DNA from: Limosilactobacillus panis DSM 6035
GTDB taxonomy: Bacteria > Bacillota > Bacilli > Lactobacillales > Lactobacillaceae
Direction of reading: 5' to 3'
Assembly: GCF_001435935.1 (NCBI RefSeq)
Contig: NZ_AZGM01000140.1
Location: forward strand, 37,118 to 101,117
DNA: 64,000 nucleotides
Positions 25,911 to 35,380 of this stretch are shown here, in pieces. A program made the translations under genes and the position numbers. The notes beneath the pieces were generated by a model. That model was not told the DNA's origin and did no database searches. It saw nothing but the letters and a program-made list of their open reading frames with translations. Positions within the stretch are counted from its first letter, which is position 1. Each line of letters starts with the position of its first letter.

Positions 25911-27173
25911 TCAAAATTCTTCATATTCATCCAGCAGGTCCTGCATCTCTGTATCGGTCGGTTCAAGCGCCAAGTAATGGTGCAGGGCAGCTAGTAGTTT
26001 ATCTCGCTGGCCAGTTTCGTGGTAAAAGTCAATACTTTCCCGCAAGAAGGCTGAATTGTCGCCATAGGTTTCACTGGCGGCCTGGTAGTACTTACCAGCA
26101 AGGTCAAACTTCTCCAACCTTTGATAAGAACGCGCCAGGTTCCAATAAATTTGCGGGTCAACCTCATCCTCCTTTACCAGGGGTAAAAGAAGGTCAACGT
26201 TTTTCTGGTCATCATGCTGGTGAAGGAGAAAATTACTGAGCTGGAGGGTAATTGTTAGGTTATCAGGTGCCAGGGAGTGGGCCTTATCAAGGTACTTTTG
26301 CATCAGCTTACTATTGCCCAAGTGACTAACAATTTCGGCTGCTTGGGCAAATAGCCGCTCATTATACTGGTCAACACTCAGTCCCTCCTGGACGGTCTTA
26401 AGAGCCTGAGAATACTTGTTTTGGGCCGCAAACGCTTGTGCCAGCGCTGGGTAGGCAGAGGCATACTGGTTATCGTCTTTAATTACTGCTTCCAAGCTCT
26501 TAATGGCATCGTCGTATTGCTTGAGGTGTAACTGGGTAAGTCCGGTTTGGAAACGCAGGTCGTTAGTCTGGTACTCTGGCTTCACCTGTTTCAAGTAGCC
26601 TAGGGCCTGCTTAAACTGACCACTCTGGGCATAGCACATCCCCAGCCGACCGGCAATGTCAACCTTGGCGAACTCGGTATAGCCATGTTTAATCAGGTCA
26701 AAGTAGTAAGCAATTGCCTCGTCAAAACGACTGACTAAAAAGTAAAACTCCGCCAGGGCGAACTCCACTGCCGGCTCGTCCGGAGCAATTGAATACGCTT
26801 CTTTCAACTTTTGCTCCGTAACTTCAAACTCTTCTTCGGTCTGATAAAGATCGGCCGCCACCAGCAGGGACTCCAGATATGCCGGTGAATCGGGCTTAAC
26901 CTGGGCCAGGTAGGAAAGAACCTCATCATTATGGCCCTCATCAATTGCGATAGTCGCAAGGTTGGTGCGCAACTGGTCCTCATCAGGGTAACGCTGTAAA
27001 AGCGTTAGGTAGACCCGCCGCGCCTGCCGCAAAAAGCCCAGGCCGTATAGTTCTTCTCCCAGGCTAAAGAGCATGTCATCATCGTCATTTGCCAGTGCCT
27101 GCCGAAATGACGCCTTGGCAGTAGTTAACTGCCCTGCTTGAATCTCTTCTAACATTTTTTCTGAATAAGTCAT
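25911..27173 (-). CDS. Tetratricopeptide repeat protein (YpiA-like)
   Basis: The 420-residue soluble protein consists of about ten degenerate tetratricopeptide units, visible as recurring patterns such as LGEELYGLGFLRQARRVY, FALAEFYFLVSRFDEAIAYY and NLARSYQRLEKFDLAGKYYQ. There is no signal peptide or catalytic domain. Firmicutes carry a similar TPR protein (YpiA) in this neighbourhood near hup. It is probably a scaffold, with unknown partners. It is the last gene before the HU gene's terminator and seems to be transcribed separately. Confidence 0.85.
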   Translation of the reverse strand: MTYSEKMLEEIQAGQLTTAKASFRQALANDDDDMLFSLGEELYGLGFLRQARRVYLTLLQRYPDEDQLRTNLATIAIDEGHNDEVLSYLAQVKPDSPAYLESLLVAADLYQTEEEFEVTEQKLKEAYSIAPDEPAVEFALAEFYFLVSRFDEAIAYYFDLIKHGYTEFAKVDIAGRLGMCYAQSGQFKQALGYLKQVKPEYQTNDLRFQTGLTQLHLKQYDDAIKSLEAVIKDDNQYASAYPALAQAFAAQNKYSQALKTVQEGLSVDQYNERLFAQAAEIVSHLGNSKLMQKYLDKAHSLAPDNLTITLQLSNFLLHQHDDQKNVDLLLPLVKEDEVDPQIYWNLARSYQRLEKFDLAGKYYQAASETYGDNSAFLRESIDFYHETGQRDKLLAALHHYLALEPTDTEMQDLLDEYEEF

Positions 27174-27259
27174 CTATTATCGAGTCTCCTCATCGAATTA
27201 TCCTGGGTTCTACTATAGCATAGATCAAGTTTGACGGTGGTAATTTAAGCCGGGAAAAT

Positions 27260-27304
27260 AAAGAGACCCCCAGCATTCGCTAATTGAATACTAAGAGTCT
27301 CTTT
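27260..27304 (-). terminator. Possible hup terminator
   Basis: AAAGAGAC pairs with GTCTCTTT across a long loop, with a T-rich tail on the minus strand. A second small palindrome, CATGGAAGTTCCATG, stands between it and the hup stop. Confidence 0.55.
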
Positions 27305-27351
27305 GGATTTAGGAACATGGAAGTTCCATGCTCCCCCACTTGATCTGTTAA

Positions 27352-27627
27352 TTACTTAACAGCATCCTTTAAAGCCTTACCAGGCTTGAATGCTGGTACC
27401 TTGCTTGCAGGAATTTGGATTTCTTGTCCAGTTTGTGGGTTACGGCCCTTCCGTGCGGCACGTTGACGAACTTCAAAGTTACCGAAGCCGATCAGTTGAA
27501 CCTTTTCCCCCTTGGCCAGTGATGCTTGAATTGAACTGAAGACAGCGTCTACAGCAGCAGTAGCATCCTTCTTGGTCAAGCCAGTAGCAGCAGCAACGTT
27601 GCTTACTAATTCTGCTTTGTTTGCCAT
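27352..27627 (-). CDS. hup: HU DNA-binding protein
   Basis: The 91-residue histone-like protein bends and compacts DNA. Sequence features of HU are all present: [20 protein letters not shown], the hydrophobic core [19 protein letters not shown], the DNA-arm proline in [19 protein letters not shown], and a C-terminal [11 protein letters not shown]. The ribosome site GGGAGGTG is strong. The 5' region carries two inverted repeats (27647-27704) that may control its high expression. It lies alone between the TPR gene and der. Confidence 0.97.
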   Translation of the reverse strand: MANKAELVSNVAAATGLTKKDATAAVDAVFSSIQASLAKGEKVQLIGFGNFEVRQRAARKGRNPQTGQEIQIPASKVPAFKPGKALKDAVK

Positions 27628-27646
27628 GTGTTTTCACCTCCCACAA

Positions 27647-27704
27647 TTAGTGCAAGTTAATTACACTAACTCACAATGTTAATTTTGAGTGGTCCAAAAT
27701 TAAC
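27647..27704 (-). promoter_or_regulatory. Structured leader of hup
   Basis: GTTAATTTTG (27678-27687) and CAAAATTAAC (27695-27704) form a perfect 10-pair stem with a 7-base loop. Nearer the gene, TTAGTG (27647-27652) and CACTAA (27664-27669) form a second stem just upstream of the ribosome site. No T run follows either stem, so these are not terminators. They may be protein-binding operators or a leader affecting stability or translation. Confidence 0.5.
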
Positions 27705-27819
27705 GAAATAATTACGAGGAGTTCGTATCATTTCAATGTTAAGATTAGCATAGTGAAACCCTACTGGCAAGCGGTTTTGCCAACTTTCCAGGTCAATTTT
27801 AATATTTTTTAGGGTTTTA

Positions 27820-29133
27820 TTATTGCCGCTGTCGCTTGATGAGGTGAAGCGGTGTCCCCGTAAAGTCAAAAGCCTGTCGAATCTGGTTTTCAAGGTAGCG
27901 CTCGTAAGAGAAATGCATCAGTTCCGGGTCGTTCACAAAAACAACAAAGGTCGGTGGAGCAGTCGCCACCTGAGTAGCATAGAAGATCCGCAACCGTTTA
28001 CCATTTTGCGTCGGTGTCGGGTTAGCCGCAATGGCGTCCATAATCACGTTGTTAAGGACTGAGGACTTGATCCGCCGCTCGTGGTGGGCGTGAACATCCT
28101 TGATGAGGGCAGGGAGTTTATTTAAGCGCTGTTTAGTTTTAGCGGAAACAAAGATAATGGGCGCATAGCTCAGGTACTGGAATTCATTTCGAATTAGGTT
28201 TGTGAAATCGGTCATTGTCCGGTGGTCCCGATTTTCAATCGTATCCCACTTATTTACAACAATGATGACCCCGCAGCCAGCCTCGTGCGCGTATCCCGCA
28301 ATATGCTTGTCAATTTCGCGGATTCCTTCTTCAGCGTTTAGGACCACCAGGACCACATCACTATCGTCAATTGCCCGCATTGCCCGCATCAAGGCATAGC
28401 GTTCAGTATTTTCGTAAATTTTACCCTTCTTACGGATCCCCGCCGTGTCAATCATGGTAAATTCCTGACCATCGGCAGACTGGAAACGGGTGTTGATAGC
28501 GTCCCGGGTCGTCCCCGCAACGTTCGACACAATCACCCGGTTTTCACCCAGGATGGCATTAACCATTGAGGACTTCCCCACGTTCGGCCGGCCAATCAAG
28601 CTGAAACGGATACTGTTGTCCGCATCGTTGGCTACATTTTCGGGAAAACTGCTAATTACCGCGTCCAGGAGGTCCCCAAGGCCAACACCATGGATACTAG
28701 ATACCGGATAGGGTTCGCCGAGGCCAAGCGCGTAAAAGTCATAAATATCGCTCCGCCGCTCCGGATTATCAACCTTATTTACGGCCAAAACGACCGGCTT
28801 ATTAGAACGGTAAAGGATCCGGGCAACTTGTTCGTCAGCATCCGTAACCCCGCTCTCGATATCCACGACAAAGATAATAACATCTGCCTCGTTAATCGCA
28901 ATTTCGGCCTGCTGACGAATTTGGGTTAGCAGCGGCTGGTCAGATAGTTCGATTCCCCCCGTATCAATCATGTTAAAGTGCTTACCAAGCCATTCACCAT
29001 GAGCATAGATCCGGTCACGGGTAACCCCTGGAGTATCCTCAACAATGGAGATTCGCTGGCCGGCAATCCGGTTGAAAAGGGTTGATTTACCAACGTTGGG
29101 CCGCCCAACCACCGCAACTACAGGATTAGACAT
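27820..29133 (-). CDS. der: Ribosome-associated GTPase Der (EngA)
   Basis: This 437-residue protein has two tandem GTPase domains needed for 50S assembly. The first G1 is [15 protein letters not shown] at residue 7 with DTGGI, NKVD and SIHG. The second has [14 protein letters not shown] near residue 180 with DTAGI and NKWD. A KH-like C-terminal domain ends HLIKRQRQ. I take the ATG at 29133 (MSNPVVAV), which has GGAAGGTG upstream. A longer frame to 29184 has none. The length matches the family (436). It follows the S1 gene but is separated by a terminator. Confidence 0.97.
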   Translation of the reverse strand: MSNPVVAVVGRPNVGKSTLFNRIAGQRISIVEDTPGVTRDRIYAHGEWLGKHFNMIDTGGIELSDQPLLTQIRQQAEIAINEADVIIFVVDIESGVTDADEQVARILYRSNKPVVLAVNKVDNPERRSDIYDFYALGLGEPYPVSSIHGVGLGDLLDAVISSFPENVANDADNSIRFSLIGRPNVGKSSMVNAILGENRVIVSNVAGTTRDAINTRFQSADGQEFTMIDTAGIRKKGKIYENTERYALMRAMRAIDDSDVVLVVLNAEEGIREIDKHIAGYAHEAGCGVIIVVNKWDTIENRDHRTMTDFTNLIRNEFQYLSYAPIIFVSAKTKQRLNKLPALIKDVHAHHERRIKSSVLNNVIMDAIAANPTPTQNGKRLRIFYATQVATAPPTFVVFVNDPELMHFSYERYLENQIRQAFDFTGTPLHLIKRQRQ

Positions 29134-29156
29134 TATTTCACCTTCCTTCAAAGAAT

Positions 29157-29188
29157 AAAAAGGAAGTAACCACAAAAGTGCCACTTCC
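29157..29188 (-). terminator. Terminator after the S1 gene
   Basis: GGAAGT/ACTTCC and inner CAC/GTG form a stem around AAAA, followed on the minus strand by five T. It separates the S1 gene from der, although some read-through is likely, as no clear der promoter is seen. Confidence 0.75.
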
Positions 29189-29216
29189 TCCTTAAAATAT
29201 TTAGTATTTTCAGAAA

Positions 29217-30458
29217 TTACTTACGTAAGTTCTTTAATTGGTCACCAATCAAGTCACCCATGGAGAAGCCACTTTCTTCTTCAGGAGCGTTGTTCATTGC
29301 AGACCGGTTGTTGTTCCGACGAGAACGACGACGGCCACGGTAGTTTTCACCATTGCCGTTTTCTTCACCCTTTGGACGTTCCTCCAAAGCCTTCATGGAT
29401 AAGCCTAAACGTTGACGTTCAGGGTCAACATTTAATACCTTAACCTTAACTTCTTGACCAGGCTTCAGAACATCAGCTGGGGTAGCAATGTGCTTGTGGG
29501 AGATTTGGGAAATGTGAACCAAACCTTCAACACCAGGGAAGACTTCAACAAAGGCACCGAAGCTCGTCAGGCGCTTAACAGTTCCTGTTAATACAGAGCC
29601 AGCTGGGGCCTCTTCTTCGATGTCATCCCATGGTCCAGGAAGAGTCTGCTTGATGGACAGGGAAATCCGTTCACGGTCAGGGTCAACGTTTAATACCTTA
29701 ACCTTGACATCTTGACCAGCGGACAATACATCAGAAGGCTTGTCAACGTGTTCGTAAGAAATTTCGGAAACGTGAACCAGCCCATCAACGCCGCCAAGGT
29801 CAACAAAGGCACCGAAGTTAGTCATCCGGGCAACCTTACCTTCAATAACGTCACCTGGTTGCAGTTCAGCAAAAATCTTTTGGGCAGCCTTTTCGTGCTC
29901 TGCCTTAACGATTTCACGGTGAGACAAGATCAGGCGGTTTTCACTTGGTTCGATTTCGATAATCTTGAATTCAAGTTCTTGACCCTTGAATTGGTTAAGA
30001 TCTTCAACGTAGTGATCAGTGATCATTGAAGCAGGAACGAAACCACGTACTCCAGCATCAACGACTAAACCACCCTTAACTGCTTGGGTAACCTTTGCAG
30101 TGATGGTTTCACCATCGTCGAACTTCTTTTGGATGTCATCCCATACCTTACGGGCTTCAAGACGACGTTGAGAAAGTAAGTAACTACCATTTTCCTTATC
30201 GTTACCAATCTTGGAGATGACAACTAAGTCTAATTCGTCACCTACTTTAACTGCATCATTGATGTCTTCAACTGGCTTGGTTGATAATTCCTTAGCAGGG
30301 ACGACACCTTCAACCCCTGCGTCTTTAATACCAACGATAGCTTGGCGATCATCATCGATTGCCAATACTTCACCCTTAACAACATCGCCCACCTTGACGG
30401 TTTCAATGCTGTCGAGCGCTTTTAACATATCGTTCTTGTTTTCGTTGTTTTCAGCCAT
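29217..30458 (-). CDS. 30S ribosomal protein S1 homologue (YpfD)
   Basis: The 413-residue protein carries four S1 RNA-binding domains: about residues 16-90 ([20 protein letters not shown]), 100-175, 190-258 ([20 protein letters not shown]) and 275-345 ([20 protein letters not shown]). A basic, asparagine-rich tail follows ([13 protein letters not shown]) and ends in an acidic/hydrophobic stretch. Gram-positive S1 homologues are shorter than the six-domain E. coli protein. I use the ATG at 30458, with AAGGAGG and a run of eight A/T bases between site and start. It follows cmk by about 70 bases on one strand. Confidence 0.92.
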   Translation of the reverse strand: MAENNENKNDMLKALDSIETVKVGDVVKGEVLAIDDDRQAIVGIKDAGVEGVVPAKELSTKPVEDINDAVKVGDELDLVVISKIGNDKENGSYLLSQRRLEARKVWDDIQKKFDDGETITAKVTQAVKGGLVVDAGVRGFVPASMITDHYVEDLNQFKGQELEFKIIEIEPSENRLILSHREIVKAEHEKAAQKIFAELQPGDVIEGKVARMTNFGAFVDLGGVDGLVHVSEISYEHVDKPSDVLSAGQDVKVKVLNVDPDRERISLSIKQTLPGPWDDIEEEAPAGSVLTGTVKRLTSFGAFVEVFPGVEGLVHISQISHKHIATPADVLKPGQEVKVKVLNVDPERQRLGLSMKALEERPKGEENGNGENYRGRRRSRRNNNRSAMNNAPEEESGFSMGDLIGDQLKNLRK

Positions 30459-30530
30459 TAAAAAAAATCCTCCTTGCAACAATCAACTCTGAACACTATT
30501 CTACTAGAAAAGTTCCCGCTTTTCCAGTGT

Positions 30531-31217
30531 TTACGATAATTCATTGAGAGTTTTTTTGATAATATCACTAATTTTGTCAACGACTTCGTCAATCGTTAAC
30601 TTTGTCGTGTCCAAGCGGATTGCGTCCGGGGCCTGAACAAGGGGGGAAACCTTCCGGGAAGAGTCCTTTTGGTCACGGAGTTCAATTTCGTGTTGTAACT
30701 CCGCCAAGGAAGCCGTTGCAATCCCCTTCTCCTTGTTCTCAACGTAACGCCGCCGTGCCCGTTCGTGAGCCGTTGCGACCATAAAGATCTTCACGGGAGC
30801 ATTGGGTAAAACGGTAGAACCAATATCCCGGCCATCCATCACGATTCCCCCTGTCTGGGCAATCTGCCGCTGTTGGTTCGTCATTTCTTGGCGGACTGCC
30901 GGAATCGCGGCAACCGCGGAAACGTTATTATCAATTTCACCCTGACGGATTGCTGTGGTAACCTCTTCACCATTGAGGAAAACCCGTTGCTCCGGGTCGC
31001 CCGGCTTAAACGAAATCTTGACTTGGCGGGCTAAATCGGCGATCTGTTTGGTCCCATCCATTGCGATTCCCTGCTGCAGGGCGGCAAGAGTTACAACCCG
31101 GTACATGGCACCGGTATCACAATAAACGTAATTAAAACGTTTAGCAACCAACTTAGCAACCGTACTCTTCCCCGCAGAAGCCGGTCCATCGATTGCAACT
31201 TGAATTCCATTCTGCAT
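30531..31217 (-). CDS. cmk: Cytidylate kinase
   Basis: The 228-residue kinase phosphorylates CMP and dCMP. It has the P-loop IDGPASAGKSTVAKL near residue 9, YCDTGAMYRVVTLAAL for nucleotide binding, and MDGRDIGSTVLPNAPVKIFM. The lid residues RARRRY and KDSSRKVSPL are typical, and the length is standard. It sits between the LysM gene and S1, an order conserved from Bacillus (cmk-ypfD). Confidence 0.97.
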   Translation of the reverse strand: MQNGIQVAIDGPASAGKSTVAKLVAKRFNYVYCDTGAMYRVVTLAALQQGIAMDGTKQIADLARQVKISFKPGDPEQRVFLNGEEVTTAIRQGEIDNNVSAVAAIPAVRQEMTNQQRQIAQTGGIVMDGRDIGSTVLPNAPVKIFMVATAHERARRRYVENKEKGIATASLAELQHEIELRDQKDSSRKVSPLVQAPDAIRLDTTKLTIDEVVDKISDIIKKTLNELS

Positions 31218-31237
31218 ATTTATTATTCACTCCTCAT

Positions 31238-31816
31238 TTATCGTACCCTAATCTGTTGTCCCGGTCGCAACGGCGTATTAACGGACACGTTGTTCATCCG
31301 GGCTAGTTCCTGCGCTGACATTCCATTTCGTGCAGCAATCCGGTAAACACTATCACCGCGCTGAACAGTTGTGTACCGGTTGTATGAATACTTGGCCCGC
31401 TGGCTGCTGCTAAAAGAATGTTGAGCGCTTGAACTTGTCTGTGACTCTTGACTGGTGCTAGACAGGCTATTAACCGTTGTCTGCCGATCATCCGTCGTCT
31501 TTTTACTTACCCTAGAGGTTGATGAAGAATGATGGGTTGGTTTTTTTTTACTACTCACGGCCGATTTAGCGGTTTGTTCTGTTCGTACTGGGTGATTAAA
31601 CGACTGCTTGTTGTTGAGCCAGTATATCAATGGTGTAGCGGCCAACAGGATAATCAATACAATCAAAACGGTGGTAATCGTTGAACTGTGCGATTCCTGC
31701 TTCCGCCGTTCCGTCCGGGATAGGTGACCACTACTGTCACGGTCTTCATTATCATTGAACTTCTTATCCCAAAGTTCATCGTTCTGTTGCCGGCTCTCCT
31801 GCCGATGGTCACTCAT
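31238..31816 (-). CDS. LysM domain protein, membrane anchored (YpbE-like)
   Basis: The 192-residue protein has a charged cytoplasmic start, a membrane helix at about residues 50-68 (TITTVLIVLIILLAATPLIY), a long Ser/Thr-rich linker, and a C-terminal LysM domain (TVQRGDSVYRIAARNG, SAQELARMNNV, LRPGQQIRV) that binds peptidoglycan. I take the ATG at 31816 with AAAGGAGG 7 bases upstream; a GTG two codons earlier is less well placed. The linker is encoded with a run of nine A, at 31541-31549 on the opposite strand. Bacillus YpbE sits in the same position behind the recS helicase. Confidence 0.88.
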   Translation of the reverse strand: MSDHRQESRQQNDELWDKKFNDNEDRDSSGHLSRTERRKQESHSSTITTVLIVLIILLAATPLIYWLNNKQSFNHPVRTEQTAKSAVSSKKKPTHHSSSTSRVSKKTTDDRQTTVNSLSSTSQESQTSSSAQHSFSSSQRAKYSYNRYTTVQRGDSVYRIAARNGMSAQELARMNNVSVNTPLRPGQQIRVR

Positions 31817-31902
31817 TCTCACTCCTCCTTTCTACGTAAAGTTAACATTCTGATTGTAGCGCACTGAATTGCTAATTGTCTAGATGGCAAAAAATGGCGG
31901 AG

Positions 31903-33345
31903 CTAATTTTTAACAAGATTTAATAATGAAGCCAGCCGACAATGCCAGTCAAACGACGGTGACTTAAGAGAAGGCGGTACTCTCTTTGCTAGTATTCCTG
32001 TTTCCAGCCAGTCCGCTAACTCGTGATCGCAGCACCTTTCCTGTGTAGTGGCCGATTCATCAAAATAACGGAGAATAAAGTTCCGGCGGCATTCAGCAGA
32101 CTGAACATAATTGGTCATCACCTGAAGTTGAGCAAGGCGGCGCTTCTTCCGCCGGGTAAACGCCAGCTCAACCTGGGCGGGCGTAAAATGGTGCTTAAGG
32201 TAAAAGGAAAAGAGCTGGTAGTCGGGCCCTAGTGCCTTTTCATCTACCTTCCCCCGCTGAACGGCCTGCATCAGGTCAGCTGGCGGAAGGTCAACCGTCA
32301 GCAATTGCCGCGGCAGTTGCTCATCCCCAGGGGCGTATAGGATAACAGCAGCACTTTGCTTACCGTCACGACCCGCCCGGCCAATTTCCTGGACATAATT
32401 CTCTAGGCTATCGGGAAGGTGGTAGTGAATCACGAAACGGATATTTTCCTTATCGATTCCCATTCCAAAAGCACTGGTTGCACAAATCAGTTTGACCTGG
32501 TCATTCATAAACTGCTGTTGGATACGAAAACGGTCCGCCGAAGACATTCCGGCATGGTAGGAAGCCACCCCGATTTTAGTCTGCGTATTCAGCCAGTTAG
32601 CCATTTCGTTTGCTAAGCGCCGACTACTGAAATATATTATCCCCGCACCACCGAGCTGGGTTACCATCTGCAGCAAACGGGCCCTCTTTTCCTCACCGTT
32701 TTGACACTGGTCGACGGCTAAAAAGATGTTCGGCCGGTTGACCGAACGCTTTACCGTCACCACTTGATCACCTACCAGGCCAACTTTCTGAATGATATCA
32801 CGGCGAACAGCCGGTGTTGCCGTTGCCGTTAACATCAAAGTAACCGGGTCCCCTAAAACTTGACGGAGTTGCTTGAGCATTAGGTACTCGGGCCGAAAAT
32901 CGGGACCCCACTGTGAAATGCAGTGGGCCTCGTCGATGGTCAATAGCGAAATCTGCACCCGTTGCAATGCCTTTACGACCGCCTGGTTGGTCAAGAGTTC
33001 CGGGGACGCAAAGATAAACTTGTAATTAGCCAAATTTTGGAGTAGTCGTTGACGGTCTGCACCGTAAACCTGACCCGTTAGCATGATTGCCCCCTTCTCA
33101 CCCCGGCGGTGCAGACGGTCGACCTGGTCTTGCATCAAGGAGATTAATGGTGAAACAACCAGTACCGTTTCGGCCATTAGGTAACCCGGTAACTGGTATA
33201 AAAGAGACTTCCCACCACCAGTCGGCAGGACGGCCAAAGTGTTGTGACCGCCCATAATGGCTTTAATCGTTGCCAGTTGGCCATCACGAAATTCAGTAAA
33301 GCCAAAGCGCTGCCGCAATTCCTGGTAGATTTTTTTCTCATCCAT
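31903..33345 (-). CDS. recS: Short RecQ-family DNA helicase (RecS)
   Basis: The 480-residue ATP-dependent helicase has the RecA-like motifs of superfamily 2: AVLPTGGGKSLLYQLP (I), LLTIDEAHCISQWG (DEAH, II), MLTATATPAVRRD (III), ATSAFGMGIDKENIRFVIH (V) and QEIGRAGRDGK (VI). The zinc-binding cysteine block is partly present (CRRNFILRYFDE, then CCDHE). HRDC is absent, which matches the short RecS form of Bacillus and explains the length. The ATG at 33345 overlaps the end of the ypbB-like gene by 8 bases, so the two are coupled. A GGGGGAG site lies upstream. A role in repair of stalled forks is inferred from the family. Confidence 0.93.
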   Translation of the reverse strand: MDEKKIYQELRQRFGFTEFRDGQLATIKAIMGGHNTLAVLPTGGGKSLLYQLPGYLMAETVLVVSPLISLMQDQVDRLHRRGEKGAIMLTGQVYGADRQRLLQNLANYKFIFASPELLTNQAVVKALQRVQISLLTIDEAHCISQWGPDFRPEYLMLKQLRQVLGDPVTLMLTATATPAVRRDIIQKVGLVGDQVVTVKRSVNRPNIFLAVDQCQNGEEKRARLLQMVTQLGGAGIIYFSSRRLANEMANWLNTQTKIGVASYHAGMSSADRFRIQQQFMNDQVKLICATSAFGMGIDKENIRFVIHYHLPDSLENYVQEIGRAGRDGKQSAAVILYAPGDEQLPRQLLTVDLPPADLMQAVQRGKVDEKALGPDYQLFSFYLKHHFTPAQVELAFTRRKKRRLAQLQVMTNYVQSAECRRNFILRYFDESATTQERCCDHELADWLETGILAKRVPPSLKSPSFDWHCRLASLLNLVKN

Positions 33346-34369
33346 TTTCTTCACTCCCCCGAATGATCTGGTAAAGGCGAAAGCAGAAGAAGTCGCGGTT
33401 TTCGTTGTCTCCCCATCTGACAAACTGCCAGCTGGCAACGGGCCCCTCATACTTGTGCTTTAAATACTCTTTGTCTTGCGACGGCAGTAGCTTTTCCCAT
33501 TGGTAGACTTGGGGTGCCAAAATCGCCGCGGTAAGAACGTGTTCACGAATTGTACCAAGTTTAAGGTGACGGCGCTGGGCAATCGCCGCCAACCCTACCC
33601 CTTGCCTAAGCATATTGATTGTCTGCCAACAGCTAGTTGAAAGTGGTGAAGAGGCAAGTAAGGGTTGGAGCAGTCGGGCGATTGGGCCCGTGGTGTTTTT
33701 AGCAAAGGCGCTGATTCCGAGAAGAGCGTCATGGTTAATGACCATCATTTCACCAATGTTTAGGCCTAGCTCCTGGCTAAGCTGGGCAATGGTCTGCCCA
33801 CTGCCATCGTGTCCTACTAAGCCAGCAAAAAAAGCCGTCACTAACTGCTCATCTTCCCCTTCAAAGGCCGTTCCCAGCAACTCGAGCTCCCGAGCAACCT
33901 GTTGGACAAGCTGTACAGAAGCATAGCGGTGAAACCAGGCTTTCACCGCTCCCTGTTCTGAATAGGGAACATGCACGGGGACATAGCGCCGGTTGCGGTA
34001 GGCAAATTCCGAGACAACCTGGATTCCCAGGAGAAAGCGCTGCTCAATCCGCCTGGTATTGGCTAACCAGAACCAGTCAAAAAAATGGGGCTCATAGACG
34101 GGACTTCCTTCCTGGTAGCTCACGCCGGCGGCCGTTAGCTGGACTTGATTATCATGCAAACTGATCAACCCCGCCTTTTTTAATGCGGCGAGTTCACCGT
34201 TAAACTCGGCACGGTCCAGATCGCGCCGGCAGCCCAGCCAATTGATAAGGGAGTACTGCTGAGCCCAGAACAAATTGGCAACTGTGGGGTGGTTTTGGCA
34301 AACATTTTCAATCACCCGAACCCGCCGTGGCTGGTGATAGCTGCACAAGTGAAGTAAAAAGTCATTCAC
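33338..34369 (-). CDS. YpbB-like helix-turn-helix protein
   Basis: The 343-residue protein resembles Bacillus YpbB, which carries a C-terminal helix-turn-helix of the helicase-associated type. That module can be seen at about residues 258-290 (GVGLAAIAQRRHLKLGTIRE). The rest is helical with no catalytic motif. Start is GTG, with GGAGGGG upstream. It overlaps the recS start by 8 bases, and the ypbB-recS order is conserved in Firmicutes. This suggests a partner or regulator of RecS, but the molecular role is unknown. Confidence 0.75.
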   Translation of the reverse strand: MNDFLLHLCSYHQPRRVRVIENVCQNHPTVANLFWAQQYSLINWLGCRRDLDRAEFNGELAALKKAGLISLHDNQVQLTAAGVSYQEGSPVYEPHFFDWFWLANTRRIEQRFLLGIQVVSEFAYRNRRYVPVHVPYSEQGAVKAWFHRYASVQLVQQVARELELLGTAFEGEDEQLVTAFFAGLVGHDGSGQTIAQLSQELGLNIGEMMVINHDALLGISAFAKNTTGPIARLLQPLLASSPLSTSCWQTINMLRQGVGLAAIAQRRHLKLGTIREHVLTAAILAPQVYQWEKLLPSQDKEYLKHKYEGPVASWQFVRWGDNENRDFFCFRLYQIIRGSEENG

Positions 34370-34430
34370 CGCCTACCCCTCCTTTCCTTTCTACTATTAA
34401 TATAATACGGCAGAAATTTATAAGCGCATC

Positions 34431-34468
34431 AAAAAAGCCCCCTAGCCATAAACGATCACTAGCGGGGC
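34431..34468 (-). terminator. ribU terminator
   Basis: GCCCCCTAG pairs with CTAGCGGGGC (one mismatch), and the minus strand then has six T (34436-34431). It lies shortly after the ribU stop. Confidence 0.85.
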
Positions 34469-34476
34469 ATGCGAAC

Positions 34477-35055
34477 TTATTTTAATTGGTGACGAAAGAG
34501 CCATTGGCGCAAGTGACTAGCAATCAGGGCAAAGACCCCGGATACCAATAGGCCCTTAATAAAGTTAAATGGCAAAACGCCCATTGCGACCAGCTGCGCC
34601 ACCGGAAGTGAAGAGCGCCAGTTCCAAACGGCCATGTACAGCGGGGTCAGTACCCAGAGGTTAAGTAACGACATTACAACGGTTAAGGTAATGGTCGAAA
34701 GCAAAATTCCCATCCCCATTTGCCGCTTGAAGGACCAGCCGCGTTGCCGCCAGACAAAGCAGAACGGCAACAGGATGGCCAAGGAGGAAACGAAGTCACC
34801 AAAGATCCCAATTAGTTCACCAACCGAAAAGCCATGAACCATTGCGTGAATCAAACACTTAATAAAGGCGATTACCACCCCTGCAAGGGGTCCGTAGATG
34901 TATCCACCGAGGAGAACCGGAATATCCGAAAAGTCAATTTTTAAATAAGACGCCACCGGAATGATTGGAAACTCAAATAACATCAAAATAAAGCCGAGGG
35001 CCCCTAAGCAGGCAACACCAACCATTCGTTGAATTCGCTGATGTGAAACTGTCAT
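34477..35055 (-). CDS. ribU: Riboflavin ECF transporter substrate-binding component RibU
   Basis: The 192-residue membrane protein is the S component that binds riboflavin for the shared ECF energy module. It has five or six membrane helices. The conserved block is LKIDFSDIPVLLGGYIYGPL at about residues 37-56. It then shows FIKCLIHAMVHG and an alanine-rich helix interface used for the ECF T protein. The gene has its own ribosome site (GGAGG) and follows an FMN riboswitch, which fixes the substrate as riboflavin. A sigma-A promoter with perfect hexamers lies ahead of the riboswitch. Confidence 0.95.
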   Translation of the reverse strand: MTVSHQRIQRMVGVACLGALGFILMLFEFPIIPVASYLKIDFSDIPVLLGGYIYGPLAGVVIAFIKCLIHAMVHGFSVGELIGIFGDFVSSLAILLPFCFVWRQRGWSFKRQMGMGILLSTITLTVVMSLLNLWVLTPLYMAVWNWRSSLPVAQLVAMGVLPFNFIKGLLVSGVFALIASHLRQWLFRHQLK

Positions 35056-35101
35056 AAATAAACAACCTCCAATGAGATTGCCTTCAGTTGGCTTCCCTAT
35101 G

Positions 35102-35137
35102 AAAAAAGCGCTGTCAACAAGTTGTCAACAACGCTTT
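35102..35137 (-). terminator. Intrinsic terminator of the FMN riboswitch
   Basis: AAAGCG pairs with CGCTTT and a further eight pairs (with three G-T) close a five-base loop. Six T follow on the minus strand (35107-35102). This is the expression platform between the aptamer and ribU. Confidence 0.8.
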
Positions 35138-35148
35138 CATTATAGAAA

Positions 35149-35258
35149 TCTTCTCTATACCAGACTTTACTGTCGGCATTGGAATTTCACCAAATTCAAC
35201 CGTTCACACGGGTTGCGGGCTATCACCGCCGGTCGGGAATTGCACCCTGCCTTGAAGA
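35149..35258 (-). ncRNA. FMN riboswitch (RFN element)
   Basis: Reading the minus strand, TCTTCAAGGCAGGGTG opens the element. It is followed by AATTCCCGACCGGCGGTGAT and then, near its end, TTGGTGAAATTCCAATGCCG and GACAGTAAAGTC, all conserved RFN blocks. The closing arm GAAGA (35153-35149) pairs with the opening TCTTC (35258-35254). With the terminator at 35102-35137 this should switch ribU off when FMN is plentiful. The region 35056-35380 holds only this element, its promoter and one short hairpin. Confidence 0.95.
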
Positions 35259-35282
35259 CAATTCGTAATATTTTCTAATCCA

Positions 35283-35311
35283 ATTATACCGGCGATTGGA
35301 CACCATGTCAA
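35283..35311 (-). promoter_or_regulatory. Consensus promoter of ribU
   Basis: TTGACA (35311-35306) and TATAAT (35288-35283) on the minus strand are separated by exactly 17 bases, a perfect match to the sigma-A consensus. Transcription would start near 35276, about 18 bases before the aptamer. Confidence 0.9.
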
Positions 35312-35380
35312 CGCATTCGCCCTTGACCTTAGCCAGGGGTGGCACCAATTGCACTCTTGTGAAAGAGTGCACGTCTATAC

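Noticed and set aside
31541..31549. Nine-base homopolymer in the LysM gene as a phase-variable switch
   Set aside because: The run lies in a lysine codon stretch of a low-complexity linker; a single run of nine is weak evidence for phase variation.
35348..35371. TGCACTCTT/AAGAGTGCA stem between rluB and the ribU promoter
   Set aside because: No T run follows on either strand, so I do not call it a terminator.
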